DNA of 6,028 nt from Deltaproteobacteria bacterium (GTDB lineage: Bacteria > Desulfobacterota > DSM-4660 > Desulfatiglandales > Desulfatiglandaceae), in contig JABGPV010000293.1 in NCBI GenBank assembly GCA_018644785.1, positions 1-6,028 on the forward strand, in the 5' to 3' direction. Under the pieces are notes generated by a model. It ran no database searches, had not been told where the DNA came from, and saw only the letters and a program-made list of their open reading frames with translations. Positions within the stretch are counted from its first letter, which is position 1. Every line of letters begins with the position of its first letter. Positions 5,878-6,028 of the stretch are shown here, one piece after another. A program made the position numbers and the translations under genes.

Positions 5878-6028
5878 TTACCAAGAATCCGGATACTTGG
5901 TGTAATAGGTGTCAAACCATTCGCGGGCTTCGATTGCCTGGTCCATATGTTCCACCGGAACATCGTAAGGCATGTCTCAGCCGGGTGCGAAGGTATATCC
6001 ATGCTGACCTCCGGCAGCAAGACTGACG
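5878..6028 (-). CDS. UroD/MtaA/MtbA-like methyltransferase, C-terminal end, with in-frame UGA (probable selenocysteine)
   Basis: Partial gene running off the right edge; 49 codons plus TAA are visible. The reading is VSLAAGGQHGYTFAPG, then UGA, then DMPYDVPVEHMDQAIEAREW and a 12-residue tail ending YPDSW. The segment matches the end of the UroD superfamily (uroporphyrinogen decarboxylase and the corrinoid:thiol methyltransferases MtaA/MtbA), which close with a 'GG..lapGC.ip..tP.eni.a..ea' pattern. The UGA (5977-5979) falls exactly on the Cys that is the third zinc ligand in methyltransferases of this group. The 32 codons after UGA keep family-like sequence and normal codon use, and a SECIS-like hairpin follows the UGA. 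TGA ends other genes here (e.g. 3753, 5068), so a genome-wide recoding is unlikely. Alternatives are a nonsense mutation, a sequencing error, or true termination at UGA with loss of the tail. The methyl donor and thiol acceptor cannot be told from this fragment. Confidence 0.72.
5935..5976 (-). promoter_or_regulatory. Candidate bacterial SECIS element
   Basis: Immediately 3' of the in-frame UGA the minus strand can fold into a two-part stem-loop. After a 4-nt spacer, TGCCT (5972-5968) pairs with AGGCA (5939-5935). An internal loop follows, then a perfect 7-bp inner stem ATGTTCC (5963-5957) / GGAACAT (5953-5947) with GGT at the tip. The apical GGU starts 20 nt after the UGA, within the range of bacterial SECIS elements, and a G at the start of the apical loop is the feature recognised by SelB (compare the GGUCU loop of E. 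coli fdhF). The fold was found by eye and no energy was calculated. Confidence 0.65.

Noticed and set aside
5309..5905. Plus-strand open frame of 198 codons
   Set aside because: It lies antisense to the 133-aa thioredoxin-like gene and the zinc-ribbon gene, with no domain and no ribosome site.
5977..5979. General reassignment of UGA (as in some reduced or candidate-phylum genomes)
   Set aside because: The permease, GTPase and zinc-ribbon genes all end sensibly at TGA, so a site-specific recoding explains the data better.

Overview
All convincing genes in this window lie on the minus strand, so transcription runs from high to low coordinates. The mix points to an anaerobic, probably sulfate-reducing or syntrophic, Desulfobacterota-type bacterium. 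The evidence is a UroD-type (corrinoid-linked) methyltransferase end with an in-frame UGA and a SECIS-like hairpin, small thioredoxins, a thioredoxin reductase-like flavoprotein with an altered pyridine-nucleotide site, and a CobW-type GTPase. This taxonomic call is inference from gene content, not from a marker gene.

Right part (6028 down to 2784): a tight gene train. It begins with the C-terminal 49 codons of a UroD/MtaA/MtbA-like methyltransferase. In it a TGA occupies the place where the family normally has the C-terminal zinc-ligand Cys of the 'APGC' motif, and the frame then continues for 32 codons to TAA. Next come a 133-aa thioredoxin-fold protein (CAAC), a strong GC-rich hairpin, a 101-aa double-CxxC zinc-ribbon-like protein (TTG start), an 81-aa mini-thioredoxin (CKRC), a 344-aa CobW/G3E GTPase and a 308-aa thioredoxin reductase-like flavoprotein (CSVC). 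A weak terminator-like hairpin overlaps the stop codon of the last gene. I read this as one operon. The proposed job is a selenoenzyme methyltransferase with its own thiol-redox and metallo/corrinoid-chaperone helpers.

Middle gap (2579-2783): about 200 bp without a confident gene. It holds the terminator-like hairpin and a short coding-like reading frame of unknown meaning. I see no convincing promoter.

Left part (2578 down to 25): a complete three-gene ABC importer of the nitrate/sulfonate/taurine (NrtABCD/SsuABC/TauABC) class, in the order permease, ATPase (4-nt ATGA overlap), substrate-binding lipoprotein. Its ligand cannot be read from the sequence. Its position next to the methyltransferase cassette makes uptake of a methylated or sulfonated substrate a possible but unproven link.

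Most notable point: the probable selenocysteine at a metal-ligand position of a UroD-family methyltransferase, supported by the coding continuation after UGA and by a two-part hairpin with GGU at its apex, 20 nt after the UGA.
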